Below, one piece after another: positions 43,091-51,664 of a stretch of 64,000 nt of DNA. The position numbers and the translations under genes were made by a program. The DNA is from Streptomyces sp. Alt3. Its GTDB lineage: Bacteria > Actinomycetota > Actinomycetes > Streptomycetales > Streptomycetaceae. The notes beneath the pieces were generated by a model that ran no database searches, was not told the origin of the DNA, and saw nothing but the letters and a program-made list of their open reading frames with translations. The DNA lies in the NCBI RefSeq assembly GCF_030719215.1, contig NZ_CP120983.1:682001-746000 (forward strand), given 5' to 3'. The first letter of the stretch is position 1. Every line of letters begins with the position of its first letter.

Positions 43091-43234
43091 AACATCTCCT
43101 GAGGGAGTCGGTGTCGTCTCATTATGGTCGGGAGGCACGGCACGGCGAGGGCACCGCGGTGAACGGAGCAACACGCGTGGGCGTCACGGAGCCGTGTCGG
43201 AGGTGCCGTCGTGGCTGCCGTCCCGGGTGTCGCG

Positions 43235-43735
<501 letters not shown>

Positions 43736-43753
43736 TCAGGCGCCCTGTTCGCG

Positions 43754-43782
43754 TTGACAGCCGCGCCCGGGCTCCCAATACT
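43754..43782 (+). promoter_or_regulatory. Promoter of the amino-acid dehydrogenase gene
   Basis: TTGACA (43754-43759) and AATACT (43777-43782) with a 17-base spacer, 46 bases before the GTG start: a strong housekeeping-type promoter. Its -10 is overlapped by the TetR-like dyad. Confidence 0.75.
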
Positions 43783-43798
43783 GACTCGCTGTTCAGTA
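43779..43798. promoter_or_regulatory. TetR-type operator over the -10 of the dehydrogenase promoter
   Basis: TACTGACTCGCTGTTCAGTA: 6-bp perfect arms TACTGA/TCAGTA around 8 bases. Overlaps the -10 hexamer, so binding would block transcription. The likely binder is the TetR protein encoded immediately downstream of the dehydrogenase. Confidence 0.65.
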
Positions 43799-43828
43799 AT
43801 TCGAGTCCGGTGATCCAGGAGCCGCTCC

Positions 43829-45028
43829 GTGCCGTCCCACTCCCCCGCCCCGCTGATCTCCCTGACCTGGACGGACCACGTCACCGGCACGGAGGGGTAC
43901 CTCGTCGTCGACCGGCTGGTGCGCGGTGTGTCGAGCGGCGGTCTGCGCATGCGGAAGGGCTGCACCCTCGCCGAGGTGACGGGCCTGGCACAGGGCATGA
44001 CCATGAAGGAGGCCCTGCATTTCGACGCCGACGACACCCTGGCGCGCTACGTCCCGCTGGGCGGCGCGAAGGGCGGCATCGACTGCGACCCGCGGGATCC
44101 GGCCGCCTACGGGGTGCTCGTCCGATTCCTGCGGGCCCTACGCCCGTACGTGGAGAACGTCTGGACGACCGGAGAGGACCTCGGCCTCGGTCAGGACCTT
44201 GTGGACCGGGCCGCGGAGGAAGCCGGACTCGTGTCCACCGTCCAGGCCGTCTACCCCCTGCTGGAGGACGAACGGGAAGCACGCCGACGGCTGTCGGACG
44301 CCTTCGCCGTCACTGTCGGGGGGATCGGGCTGGACGAGCTGGCCGGCGGGTGCGGAGTCGCGGAGTCCACGCTCGCCGCGCTGGACCGGGCCGGTGTGGC
44401 GCACTCCGGCACCCGGGTGTCCCTGCAAGGGCTGGGCACCATGGGCGGCGCGACGGCGCGGTTCCTCTCCGAGGCCGGGCTGACCGTCGTCGCGGTCGCC
44501 GATGTCAAGGGCACGATCGCCAATCCGGCGGGCCTGGACGTCGAGGCGCTCCTGGCCGCGCGGGACGCCCACGGGGCGGTGGAGCGCGGTGCGCTGCGGG
44601 CGGAGGATCAGGAGCTTCCGGGCGATGCCTGGCTGGGCGCCGATGCGGAGATCCTCGTGCCGGCCGCCGTGTCGTACGCCGTCGACGCCGTGAACCAGGC
44701 CTCGATCCGCGCCCGCTGGGTGGTCGAGGCCGCGAACATGCCCGTACTCCCCGAGGCGGAAGCCCTGCTCGTCGAGCGCGGGATCACAGTGCTGCCGGAT
44801 GTGGTCGTCAACTCCGCGACGAACGCGTGGTGGTGGTGGACCCTGTTCGGGGACGTCGGGCCCGATGCGGAAGAGGCGTTCCGGCACATCCGCCGCTCCA
44901 TGCGCACTCTCGTCGACCGCGTCCTGGAACGGGCGGCGGCGGACGGCTGCACACCGCGGGCGGCCGCGCACGCGCTCGCCACCGACCGACTGCCGGTGAT
45001 GGCGGATCGGTTCGGCTGGTACGGGTAG
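43829..45028 (+). CDS. Glu/Leu/Phe/Val dehydrogenase family protein
   Basis: 399-residue NAD(P)-dependent amino-acid dehydrogenase. Substrate-binding Lys regions: GLRMRKGCTLAEVTGLAQGMTMKEAL and the catalytic-loop motif PLGGAKGGIDCDP. Nucleotide domain: VSLQGLGTMGGATARFLSEAGLTVVAVAD, then AANMPVLPEAEALLVERGITVLPDVVVNSATNAWWWW. GTG 43829 with AGGAG eight bases upstream. The next gene encodes a TetR regulator, and an operator-like dyad overlaps the promoter, so expression is probably substrate-inducible. Specificity (Glu versus branched-chain or aromatic) cannot be fixed by eye. Confidence 0.9.
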   Translation: MPSHSPAPLISLTWTDHVTGTEGYLVVDRLVRGVSSGGLRMRKGCTLAEVTGLAQGMTMKEALHFDADDTLARYVPLGGAKGGIDCDPRDPAAYGVLVRFLRALRPYVENVWTTGEDLGLGQDLVDRAAEEAGLVSTVQAVYPLLEDEREARRRLSDAFAVTVGGIGLDELAGGCGVAESTLAALDRAGVAHSGTRVSLQGLGTMGGATARFLSEAGLTVVAVADVKGTIANPAGLDVEALLAARDAHGAVERGALRAEDQELPGDAWLGADAEILVPAAVSYAVDAVNQASIRARWVVEAANMPVLPEAEALLVERGITVLPDVVVNSATNAWWWWTLFGDVGPDAEEAFRHIRRSMRTLVDRVLERAAADGCTPRAAAHALATDRLPVMADRFGWYG

Positions 45029-45082
45029 CCCGTCGGCCACACGGCCCGAAACCCGGGCCAGGGTGTTGGCTAAGGTAACCGT

Positions 45083-45694
45083 GTGGCGAGAGTGCGGCTG
45101 AGTGTGGCGGAGCGGCGGGAGGAGCTCCTGCGCGCTGCCGTCGAACAGATCGAGGTCCGTGGTGTGTCGGCGGTGCGGATCGCCGACGTGGCCGCTGTTC
45201 TCGGGGTGAGCAACGCCCTGGTGCTGTACCACTTCTCGTCCAAGGAGAAGTTGGTCGCCGCAGCGTTCGCCTACGCCGCGGAGGCCGATCTCGCCCATCT
45301 GCGCAAACTGATGAGCCGCCGTACCAGCGCCGTCCGGAGGCTCAAGGCCGCCGTCCGCTGGTACGCGCCGACCGGCCAGGCCAAGGGATGGCGGCTCTGG
45401 ATCGAGGGCTGGGCCTCCTCCCTGCGTGATCCGGTGCTGCGCGAGGTCGCCGCGGATCTCGACCAGCAGTGGAAGGCCGAACTGGCCGAAGTCATCGACG
45501 AAGGAGCCGCGGCCGGTGAGTTCCGCTGCGACGATCCGATGTCCGTGGCCTGGCGGCTCACCGCTCTCCTGGACGGACTGGCCGTCCAGATGACGTCGTA
45601 CGCGGGTCCGCTCTCCAGGGCCACCATGCTGCGGTGGACCGAAGAGGCGCTCGCCCGCGAACTCGGCATCGACCGCGAGGCCCTGACCGCCTGA
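45083..45694 (+). CDS. TetR family regulator (BetI-like)
   Basis: 203 residues. N-terminal HTH: RREELLRAAVEQIEVRGVSAVRIADVAAVLGVSNALVLYHFSSKEKLVAAAF (about 8-60). The C-terminal domain (YAPTGQAKGWRLWIEGWASSLRDPVLREVA) is of the BetI-type. GTG 45083 has no clear ribosome-binding site; TAAGGT lies about six bases before it, so a leaderless message is possible. It follows the dehydrogenase by 54 bases and is the obvious candidate to bind the dyad at that gene's promoter. Confidence 0.88.
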   Translation: MARVRLSVAERREELLRAAVEQIEVRGVSAVRIADVAAVLGVSNALVLYHFSSKEKLVAAAFAYAAEADLAHLRKLMSRRTSAVRRLKAAVRWYAPTGQAKGWRLWIEGWASSLRDPVLREVAADLDQQWKAELAEVIDEGAAAGEFRCDDPMSVAWRLTALLDGLAVQMTSYAGPLSRATMLRWTEEALARELGIDREALTA

Positions 45695-45819
45695 CGGTCG
45701 TGGCCGCGGAGCTCCCGAAGGTTCGGCTGGCACGCCGCCCGGGGTTCCGGCGCCGGGGCCACGGAGCTGCCGGGTGCTCCGGCCCCGACCGGCTGGCCGA
45801 GGGCGGCCGTGGGGTCCGG

Positions 45820-46821
45820 TCAGGTCTGGCGCACCGGGGCATACGCCTCCCCGTCGAGCCCGAACGTCCAGGCGACGCCTTCCTTCGCGGTCCGGGTCCT
45901 GGGCGGTACCCGCAGCCAGTAGGTGCGGTGCGTTCCGTCAGGCTCGGGGGTGGAGTTGACGACTTCGACCATGACGACGTCCTCGTCGCCCGCCATCGCG
46001 ATGCGCCAGAGGATTCCGGTCTCGTCGCGGTGCACCGGCTCCGCGCCCGACTCCGTGAGGTAGCGGTCGTAGCCGTAGTACTCGAGCATCACACGGCGGA
46101 GTTCGGCGTTCTCCTCGGCACGTATCCGGTCAGGCGTCAGGCTCGCCAGGCCGTCCAGGAATTCCGCCGGCACGGGCATGCCCCGCCAGGCGTACAGGGC
46201 GAACCCGTCCGGGTAGGCGAGGGCCGGTCCGTCGCCCCGGTCGAGCCGTCCGGCCTCGTCCCGGTGGAGCGCCTCGGGTCGCTCGACGATCACCACGGCG
46301 TGCTCGTAGGGCCACCACCACCCGGCGTTCCTGGCGACCTCCGCCAGTCCGGTCAGCCGGTCGCCGCGGCCGTCGAACGCCGCGAGCCAGGCAGCGTCGT
46401 GCTGGCCGAGGACCGCGTCGAGCAGCACGAGACGGATGCCGGACTCGTCCTCGGGCCGTGTGGCGAGCTCGGAGACCACTCCCGCCCTTATCCGCTCGGC
46501 CAGTGCGGCCGTCGTCTCCCACAGCTGTGCCCCGGTGGCGGACCACAGGGCGGACCACCCGGCCGGGCCCAGCTCGTCGTACACGCGGCGCCGTTCCTCC
46601 GCCCATGGGCGGGTGCGGACCTCCTCGCGCACCGATCGCCCCGCCTCGGTCAGCTTCTCCACCACCTCCACGGCCGCCCTCGGCGAATCCGCCCAGATGA
46701 TGCGTTCCGGCTCCGTGAGCCCTGCGGCCCGGTAGGCGAGCCGCACCCCGTCCTCGGCCGCTCCCCGGTCGGCCCTGCCCGTCGCCGCCACCACGGCACG
46801 CCACGTGTTCACGTACTGCAT
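45820..46821 (-). CDS. DUF6745-like protein of unknown function
   Basis: 333-residue soluble protein without signal peptide or membrane segments. Tryptophan-rich; recognisable blocks are AGWWWPYEHAVVIVERPEALHRDE, FALYAWRGMPVPAEFLDGLASL, LRRVMLEYYGYDRYLTESGAEPVHRDETGILWRI, and MVEVVNSTPEPDGTHRTYWLRVPP. This resembles the DUF6745 family (recalled, not searched). ATG 46821 chosen: family-like sequence begins at MQYVNTWRAVV; the longer frame to 46995 has low-complexity Arg content. Follows a small gene in a leftward unit facing the STM4011-4015-like operon. Confidence 0.75.
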   Translation of the reverse strand: MQYVNTWRAVVAATGRADRGAAEDGVRLAYRAAGLTEPERIIWADSPRAAVEVVEKLTEAGRSVREEVRTRPWAEERRRVYDELGPAGWSALWSATGAQLWETTAALAERIRAGVVSELATRPEDESGIRLVLLDAVLGQHDAAWLAAFDGRGDRLTGLAEVARNAGWWWPYEHAVVIVERPEALHRDEAGRLDRGDGPALAYPDGFALYAWRGMPVPAEFLDGLASLTPDRIRAEENAELRRVMLEYYGYDRYLTESGAEPVHRDETGILWRIAMAGDEDVVMVEVVNSTPEPDGTHRTYWLRVPPRTRTAKEGVAWTFGLDGEAYAPVRQT

Positions 46822-46931
46822 CGGTTTTTCCCGTCCCCTGTCGTCACTGTTCTCCGACCCCACATCACCGGACCACCGCTCACCGGGCCGTCGCCGGCCC
46901 CGGACAGTCCCCGCCGCGTACCGCGAGAAAT

Positions 46932-47258
46932 TCAGTCCGCGACGATGCGGACCGCGCCCGGGGCGTACTCGCGCTGCCGCACGACGCGGAACCATCCCTT
47001 GGGAAGCGCTATCGCGGCGTGCTCCTCGTGGACCACGCGTCCTCCCTCGGGGAGATGAAGCAGCATCGGGCCGAAGGGCCCGGCCTCCCTCAGCAGTCGG
47101 CCCGGTCCCCGCACCGCGTGTGCGTGGCCGGTGACTTCGCCGAGTGCAAGGACCAGCCTCCCCCGGCCGTCACGCGGTTCACCCGGTGCTTCGAGGAAGT
47201 GCGCGGGCACCTCCGACTCCTCCAGCGCCATCATCAGCACGTCGCCCTGCCGGTACAC
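46932..47258 (-). CDS. Hypothetical protein, partner of the DUF6745-like gene
   Basis: 108 residues starting MYRQGDVLMMALEESEVP. Gly/Arg-rich middle (GRGRLVLALGEVTGHAHAVRGPGRL) with a cluster of hydrophobic strands and the C-terminal REYAPGAVRIVAD. Soluble, no signal peptide, family not named. GTG 47258 with GGAGGGGAG upstream. Likely co-transcribed with the DUF6745-like gene 110 bases downstream; such small partners next to DUF6745 genes are remembered from other actinobacteria. Confidence 0.7.
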   Translation of the reverse strand: MYRQGDVLMMALEESEVPAHFLEAPGEPRDGRGRLVLALGEVTGHAHAVRGPGRLLREAGPFGPMLLHLPEGGRVVHEEHAAIALPKGWFRVVRQREYAPGAVRIVAD

Positions 47259-47345
47259 AGACGTCTCCCCTCCGTCCCGGCACCCGCTGTGCCGGCCACA
47301 GGGAAGACGCTACGAGAGGGGTCTGACATCGCAGTGATCGCAACG

Positions 47346-47424
47346 ATCGGCGGGATCGGCGGGATCGGCGGGATCGGCGGGATCGGCGGGATCGGCGGGA
47401 TCGGCGGGATCGGCGGGATCGGCG
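47346..47424. repeat. 9-bp minisatellite (ATCGGCGGG x 8.8)
   Basis: Eight perfect tandem copies of ATCGGCGGG from 47346 to 47417, then ATCGGCG. It lies in the gap between the leftward hypothetical gene and the rightward STM4015-like operon. In one frame it would encode (Ile-Gly-Gly)n after a GTG at 47334; in the opposite strand (Pro-Pro-Ile)n. Coding use is doubtful. Confidence 0.95.
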
Positions 47425-47548
47425 ACGGAGCCTGCAACCCGCCCGGGACGCGGAACGGTCGGCGGTCCGGGGCCGGTCGTGTCGTTGTCAGTGGCGCTTG
47501 ATAGACCTTGCGGACATCAGTCGCCTCGAGTATCAGGAGCTCAGTGCC

Positions 47549-48499
47549 ATGTCCGACGCGGACCGTCTGCACGAGTTGCTCGGCCTTCCGGCCGTCGAAT
47601 TCCAGCGCGAGGCCGAAGAGGCCGCGCGTCCCCCGGCCGGTGCCGTCGCCTGGCGCGTAGGCGTCGCTCCGTACGACTCGGACGTCACCTGGGAGGAGGA
47701 GTTCGGGGCCTTCCTCGAAGCCGTCGATCCGTCAGGTGTCGAGGCTCTGATCATCGGTCAGTGGGGGGAGTCGCACGAGGAGACCTCGGCCTATCCCATC
47801 GGTCTCGTCGTCGCCGCAGCCGACCGGCTGACCTCGCTCAGGGCGATCTTCGTCGGGGACCTGGTGGCGGAGGAGGCCGAGATCTCCTGGATCGAGCAGT
47901 CGGACGTCACGGCTCTGCTCACCGCCTTCCCGGACCTGACCCATCTCGGTGTGCGGGGCGGCACCGACCTGACCTTCCCTCCGGTCAAGCACGACTCCCT
48001 GCGTGGGCTCGTCATCGAGAGCGGGGGGCTGCCCGCGGAGGCGCTGCGCGGCGTGCTCGACAGCGAGCTTCCCTCGCTGGAGCACCTGGATCTCTGGCTC
48101 GGGGTCTCCTCGTACGGGGGCGACGTGGTCGTCCCGGACCTGGCGCCGCTGCTCGCGGGTACGCGCTTCCCCCGGCTGCGCCACCTGGGCCTGCGCAACA
48201 GCGAGATACAGAACGAGATCGCGTCGGCGATCGGGTCGGCACCGGTCGTCGCGCAGCTCCGCACACTCGATCTGTCGAACGGCACGCTGGGCGACGAAGG
48301 CGCTGCCGCGCTGCTCGAGGGCCAGCCGCTCACCCACCTCGCCTCGCTCGACCTCCACCACCACTTCCTGACCGAGCCGATGGAACGCCGCGTGGCGGAC
48401 TCCCTGGAACCGCACGGCGTGACGGTCGATCTGTCCGGGCGCTGCGAGCCGTGGGACGACAACGGTCCCGAGGGCCGCTACACCGCGGTCGCGGAGTGA
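47549..48499 (+). CDS. STM4015-family leucine-rich repeat protein (copy 1)
   Basis: 316-residue soluble protein. An N-terminal cap (AVAWRVGVAPYDSDVTWEEEFGAFLEAVDPSGVEALIIGQWGE) is followed by irregular leucine-rich repeats: LTSLRAIFVGDL, FPDLTHLGVRG, HDSLRGLVIESG, LPSLEHLDLWLG, FPRLRHLGLRNSEIQNEI, VAQLRTLDLSNGTLGDEGAAALL, LTHLASLDLHHHFLTE. This is the STM4015 type that accompanies the STM4011-4014 genes. ATG 47549 has AGGAG nine bases upstream; the frame is open further but the alignment with copy 2 starts here. Probably a protein-interaction scaffold for the operon's enzymes (inference). Confidence 0.85.
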   Translation: MSDADRLHELLGLPAVEFQREAEEAARPPAGAVAWRVGVAPYDSDVTWEEEFGAFLEAVDPSGVEALIIGQWGESHEETSAYPIGLVVAAADRLTSLRAIFVGDLVAEEAEISWIEQSDVTALLTAFPDLTHLGVRGGTDLTFPPVKHDSLRGLVIESGGLPAEALRGVLDSELPSLEHLDLWLGVSSYGGDVVVPDLAPLLAGTRFPRLRHLGLRNSEIQNEIASAIGSAPVVAQLRTLDLSNGTLGDEGAAALLEGQPLTHLASLDLHHHFLTEPMERRVADSLEPHGVTVDLSGRCEPWDDNGPEGRYTAVAE

Positions 48500-48506
48500 C
48501 AGCGCG

Positions 48507-49475
48507 ATGACCGACGTCACCCACCTCGACACCTTTCACGGCCTGCCGGTACACACCCTGTTCCCGCCCTCCCCCACGGAGCCGGCGACACGGCCTGTGG
48601 CCGACTCGGTGGCATGGAGGCTCGACTGCTATCCGTACGAGCTGCCTTTCGAGGACGTCTGGGCACGCTTCCTGGACGAGGTCGACACCACCCGGGTCCG
48701 GGCACTGCTCATCGGGCCCTGGTGGGAGGAGGACTACATCTCCCTCGAACCGGTCGTCACGGCGATCGTCGCCGACGCGCACCGCTTCCCGGCGCTGCGC
48801 GCACTGTTCCTCGCCGATGTGGAGAGCGAGGAGTGCGAGCTCTCCTGGCTGGAGCTGTGCGACATCACTCCGGTGCTGGAAGCGCTCCCGCTCCTGGAGG
48901 AGCTTGTCGTGCGTGGCTGCGGCGAAGGAGCACCCGGAGAAGGGAGTCTCCAACTGCGGCCGGTGCGGCACGAGTCGCTGAAGACGCTCCGCTTCGAGTC
49001 GGGCGGACTGCCGGGGCATGTCGTCCGCGCGGTCGGCGCGTCGGGACTCCCTGCCCTGGAGCACCTGGAGTTCTGGTTCGGCTCCGAGTGGTACGGCGGT
49101 GACACCACGGTGGCGGACCTGGCGCCCGTGCTCTCCGGGGCCGCGTTCCCCCGTCTTCGTCATCTCGGGCTGCAGAACAGCGAGATCCAGGACGAGATCG
49201 CCGCCGCCGTCGCCTCTGCACCGGTGGTCGCCCGGCTGGAGTCCCTGTCCCTCGCGATGGGCACCCTCGGCGACTCCGGAGCGCAGGCCCTGCTCGACGG
49301 CCAGCCGCTCAGCCATCTGTCCGGTCTGGATCTGCATCACCACTTCCTCTCCGATCCGTTCGTCGCCCGCATCGAGGAACTCTGCGCCCGGGCCGACGTC
49401 CAGGTCCGTCTCGACCAGGCGGACCGGTGGGATGCCGAGGACGACGAGGCACGCCATGTCGCCGTCAGCGAATAG
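48507..49475 (+). CDS. STM4015-family leucine-rich repeat protein (copy 2)
   Basis: 322-residue paralogue of the preceding protein, seven bases downstream. The two align throughout: VAWRLDCYPYELPFEDVWARFLDEVDTTRVRALLIGPWWEE, LLEELVVRGCGE, HESLKTLRFESGGLPGHVV, LPALEHLEFWFGSEWYGGDTTVADLAPVLSG, FPRLRHLGLQNSEIQDEI, LDLHHHFLSDP. The strict colinearity shows a tandem duplication, while the sequences have clearly diverged. Its end overlaps the ATP-grasp gene by 20 bases. Confidence 0.87.
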   Translation: MTDVTHLDTFHGLPVHTLFPPSPTEPATRPVADSVAWRLDCYPYELPFEDVWARFLDEVDTTRVRALLIGPWWEEDYISLEPVVTAIVADAHRFPALRALFLADVESEECELSWLELCDITPVLEALPLLEELVVRGCGEGAPGEGSLQLRPVRHESLKTLRFESGGLPGHVVRAVGASGLPALEHLEFWFGSEWYGGDTTVADLAPVLSGAAFPRLRHLGLQNSEIQDEIAAAVASAPVVARLESLSLAMGTLGDSGAQALLDGQPLSHLSGLDLHHHFLSDPFVARIEELCARADVQVRLDQADRWDAEDDEARHVAVSE

Positions 49476-50814
49476 CGCGAGGCCACGGCTCGCGGTCGTC
49501 GGCATCCCGGCCAACCGCAGGGTCGGCCTCTTCCAGGACGCCGTGCGCGCCGCCGGGCTGCCCGCCGCGCGCACGGTGTCCTGGCTGGAGGTCCTGCGAG
49601 GAGAGGCGGTCTTCCTCCCCGGGGAGGCCGTCCGCATCGATTCGCCCGGTGAGGACGCCGAGGTGGACAAGCTCCTGCGCGGGGGTGACGATCCGACCAG
49701 GGTCGAGGGCTCGTCCCGCTGGTACGCACGCTTCACCTCGGCCGTCCAGGAAGTGGCGCGGGCGGCCGCGGCGGCAGGCGCGGTGCTCCTGGACGGCCCT
49801 CAGGACATCGCTGTGATGTTCGACAAACGCCTCTGCCACGGCGCACTGGACGCCGCCGGGGTGCCGGTGCCGGACTCCCCCACCTCCGGGGCCGACGCCG
49901 CCCCCGTGCGGGGGTGGGCGGACGTGCGTCTGCTGATGTCGGAGCATCGCATGCCGCGGGTGTTCGTGAAGCCGGCGCACGGCTCCTCCGCCTCCGGGGT
50001 GATAGCGCTGGAGACGGCCGGCCGGGGGCGGATACGGGCGGCGACCTCGGTGGAACGGGACGAGGAGGGCCGGCTGTTCAACTCGCTGCGGGTGCGACGC
50101 TGCACGACGGAACGGGAAGTGGCGGCGCTGGTCGACGCCCTGGCACCGGACGGGCTGCACATCGAGCGCTGGCTGCCGAAGGCGTCGCAGCGTGGGCGTG
50201 CCGCCGACCTGCGGGTCGTGGTGGTCGCGGGGCGTGCGACCCACGCTGTCGTGCGGACCAGCCGCTCCCCCATGACCAATCTGCACCTGGGTGGCACGCG
50301 CGGTGACCTGGACGGGGTGCGGGCCGCCGTCGAGGCGGCGGGCGGCAGTTGGAGTGACGCCCTGGCCATGTGCGAGCGGGCCGCGGCCTGCTTCCCGGAC
50401 ACGCTGTGCGTGGGCGTCGATCTGCTGCCCGCGACCGGCTGGCGGCGCTTCGCCGTCGGCGAGGTGAACGCCTTCGGTGACCTCCTGCCGCGTCTGACCG
50501 GTCTGCCGGGCAGTGGTGCGGAGGGACTGGACACCTACGGCGCGCAGGTCGCGGCCGTACTGGCTGCGTCTCCCCACCGTGTCCGGCCGGGCGAGACCCC
50601 AGGGGAGACCGGCACCACGGGCGAGGACAGTGGGAAGACCGGCCCCACGGGCGGCGACGACCTGGACAGCGGCCCCATGAGCAACGGCCGCGGCAGCACC
50701 GGCCGCACGAGCAACGGCCGCGGGAACACCGGTGCGACGAGCGACGGCATTCGCCGCACCGGCACGACGACAGAGAACCGAGCAAGGAACGACCGTGCCA
50801 TCGACAGACCCTGA
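49456..50814 (+). CDS. STM4014-family ATP-grasp protein
   Basis: 452 residues. N-terminal pre-ATP-grasp region (PRLAVVGIPANRRVGLFQDAVRAAG), then an ATP-grasp fold: DIAVMFDKRLCHGALDAAGVPVPDS, VFVKPAHGSSASGVIALE (residues about 169-186), a metal/ATP segment DLRVVVVAGRATHAVVRTS, and CVGVDLLPATGWRRFAVGEVNAFGD near the C-terminal active site. Such enzymes ligate carboxylates to amines or thiols via acyl phosphate. The last 80 residues are a Gly/Thr/Ser/Arg-rich tail with three imperfect 10-residue repeats, absent from the enzyme core. ATG 49456 has GAGG six bases upstream. Coupled to both neighbours by 20-base overlaps. Confidence 0.85.
   Translation: MSPSANSARPRLAVVGIPANRRVGLFQDAVRAAGLPAARTVSWLEVLRGEAVFLPGEAVRIDSPGEDAEVDKLLRGGDDPTRVEGSSRWYARFTSAVQEVARAAAAAGAVLLDGPQDIAVMFDKRLCHGALDAAGVPVPDSPTSGADAAPVRGWADVRLLMSEHRMPRVFVKPAHGSSASGVIALETAGRGRIRAATSVERDEEGRLFNSLRVRRCTTEREVAALVDALAPDGLHIERWLPKASQRGRAADLRVVVVAGRATHAVVRTSRSPMTNLHLGGTRGDLDGVRAAVEAAGGSWSDALAMCERAAACFPDTLCVGVDLLPATGWRRFAVGEVNAFGDLLPRLTGLPGSGAEGLDTYGAQVAAVLAASPHRVRPGETPGETGTTGEDSGKTGPTGGDDLDSGPMSNGRGSTGRTSNGRGNTGATSDGIRRTGTTTENRARNDRAIDRP
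50677..50766 (+). repeat. Three imperfect 30-bp repeats in the ATP-grasp tail
   Basis: Tandem 30-base units encoding MSNGRGSTGR, TSNGRGNTGA and TSDGIRRTGT at the C-terminus of the ATP-grasp gene; the first two share AGCAACGGCCGCGG. Confidence 0.75.
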
Positions 50815-51664
50815 TCCCACGATCCGCGGCACACAGCCCTCGAACCCCGACATGAAGCAGATCGTGGGCAGCCACGATCTGCTGCTCGTCACCCTGGACA
50901 CCCTGCGCTTCGACGTGGCCGAGGAGCTCGCGGCGGCCGGGCGCATCCCGAATCTCGCCCGGCATCTGCCCGGCGGGGTCTGGGAAAAGCGACACGCGCC
51001 GGGCAGCTTCACCTACGCCTCCCACCAGGCGATCTTCGCCGGGTTCCTGCCGACACCTGCCGCGCCCGGCCCTCACCCGAGGCTGTTCGCCGCCCGTTTC
51101 GCGGGCAGCGAGTCGACCGCGGACGGCACCTTCGTCCATGAGTCCCCGGATCTCCTCTCCGGCCTCGTCGAGGTGGGCTACCGCACGGTGTGCGTCGGTG
51201 GCGTGGGTTTCTTCAACCGCCGCCCCCCGCTCGGCTCGGTGCTCCCCGGCATGTTCCAGGAGAGCCATTGGGAGCCGGAGTTCGGTGTCGCCTCGCCGAC
51301 GTCCTTCGAGGCGCAGGTCTCACGCGCCGAGCGGGTGGTCGCGGAACTCCCGGCGGAGCAGCGCCTGTTCCTCTTCGTCAATGTGTCGGCCCTGCATCAG
51401 CCCAACTGGTTCCACATGCCCGGCGCCACCGCCGACGCCGGGGACTCCAGGGCCACCCACGCCGCGGCCCTGGAGTACGTGGACCGGCACGTCGGGCGGC
51501 TCTTCGCGGCCGCGAGCAGCCGCCGCAGGTGTTTCGCCATCGTCTGTTCCGACCACGGCACGGCGTACGGCGACGACGGCTACACCGGTCACCGGATCGG
51601 CCACGAAGCCGTATGGACCGTGCCCTATGCCCACTTCTTCCTCGAACAGGGGACGCCCCGATGA
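50795..51664 (+). CDS. STM4013/SEN3800-family hydrolase (alkaline phosphatase superfamily)
   Basis: 289 residues of the sulfatase / phosphoglycerate mutase fold. The N-terminal metal and nucleophile motif is LLLVTLDTLRFD (Asp35, candidate nucleophile Thr36). Later ligands are in VCSDHGTAYGDDGYTGHR (Asp253, His254, His266), with HAPGSFTYASHQAIFAG and NVSALHQPNWFH between. The nucleophile is Thr, not the Cys/Ser of formylglycine sulfatases, so a phosphatase, phosphonate or phosphotransfer activity is more likely than sulfatase (inference). GTG 50795 with AAGGA six bases upstream. Overlaps the ATP-grasp gene by 20 bases and the next gene by four. Confidence 0.85.
   Translation: MPSTDPDPTIRGTQPSNPDMKQIVGSHDLLLVTLDTLRFDVAEELAAAGRIPNLARHLPGGVWEKRHAPGSFTYASHQAIFAGFLPTPAAPGPHPRLFAARFAGSESTADGTFVHESPDLLSGLVEVGYRTVCVGGVGFFNRRPPLGSVLPGMFQESHWEPEFGVASPTSFEAQVSRAERVVAELPAEQRLFLFVNVSALHQPNWFHMPGATADAGDSRATHAAALEYVDRHVGRLFAAASSRRRCFAIVCSDHGTAYGDDGYTGHRIGHEAVWTVPYAHFFLEQGTPR

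Noticed and set aside
47346..47424. Possible CRISPR array
   Set aside because: Units are 9 bp and directly contiguous with no spacers; it is a simple minisatellite.
47019..47501. Plus-strand ORF translating the minisatellite as (Ile-Gly-Gly)n
   Set aside because: Most of it is antisense to the 108-residue gene; only the short GTG-started end could be coding and there is no independent support.
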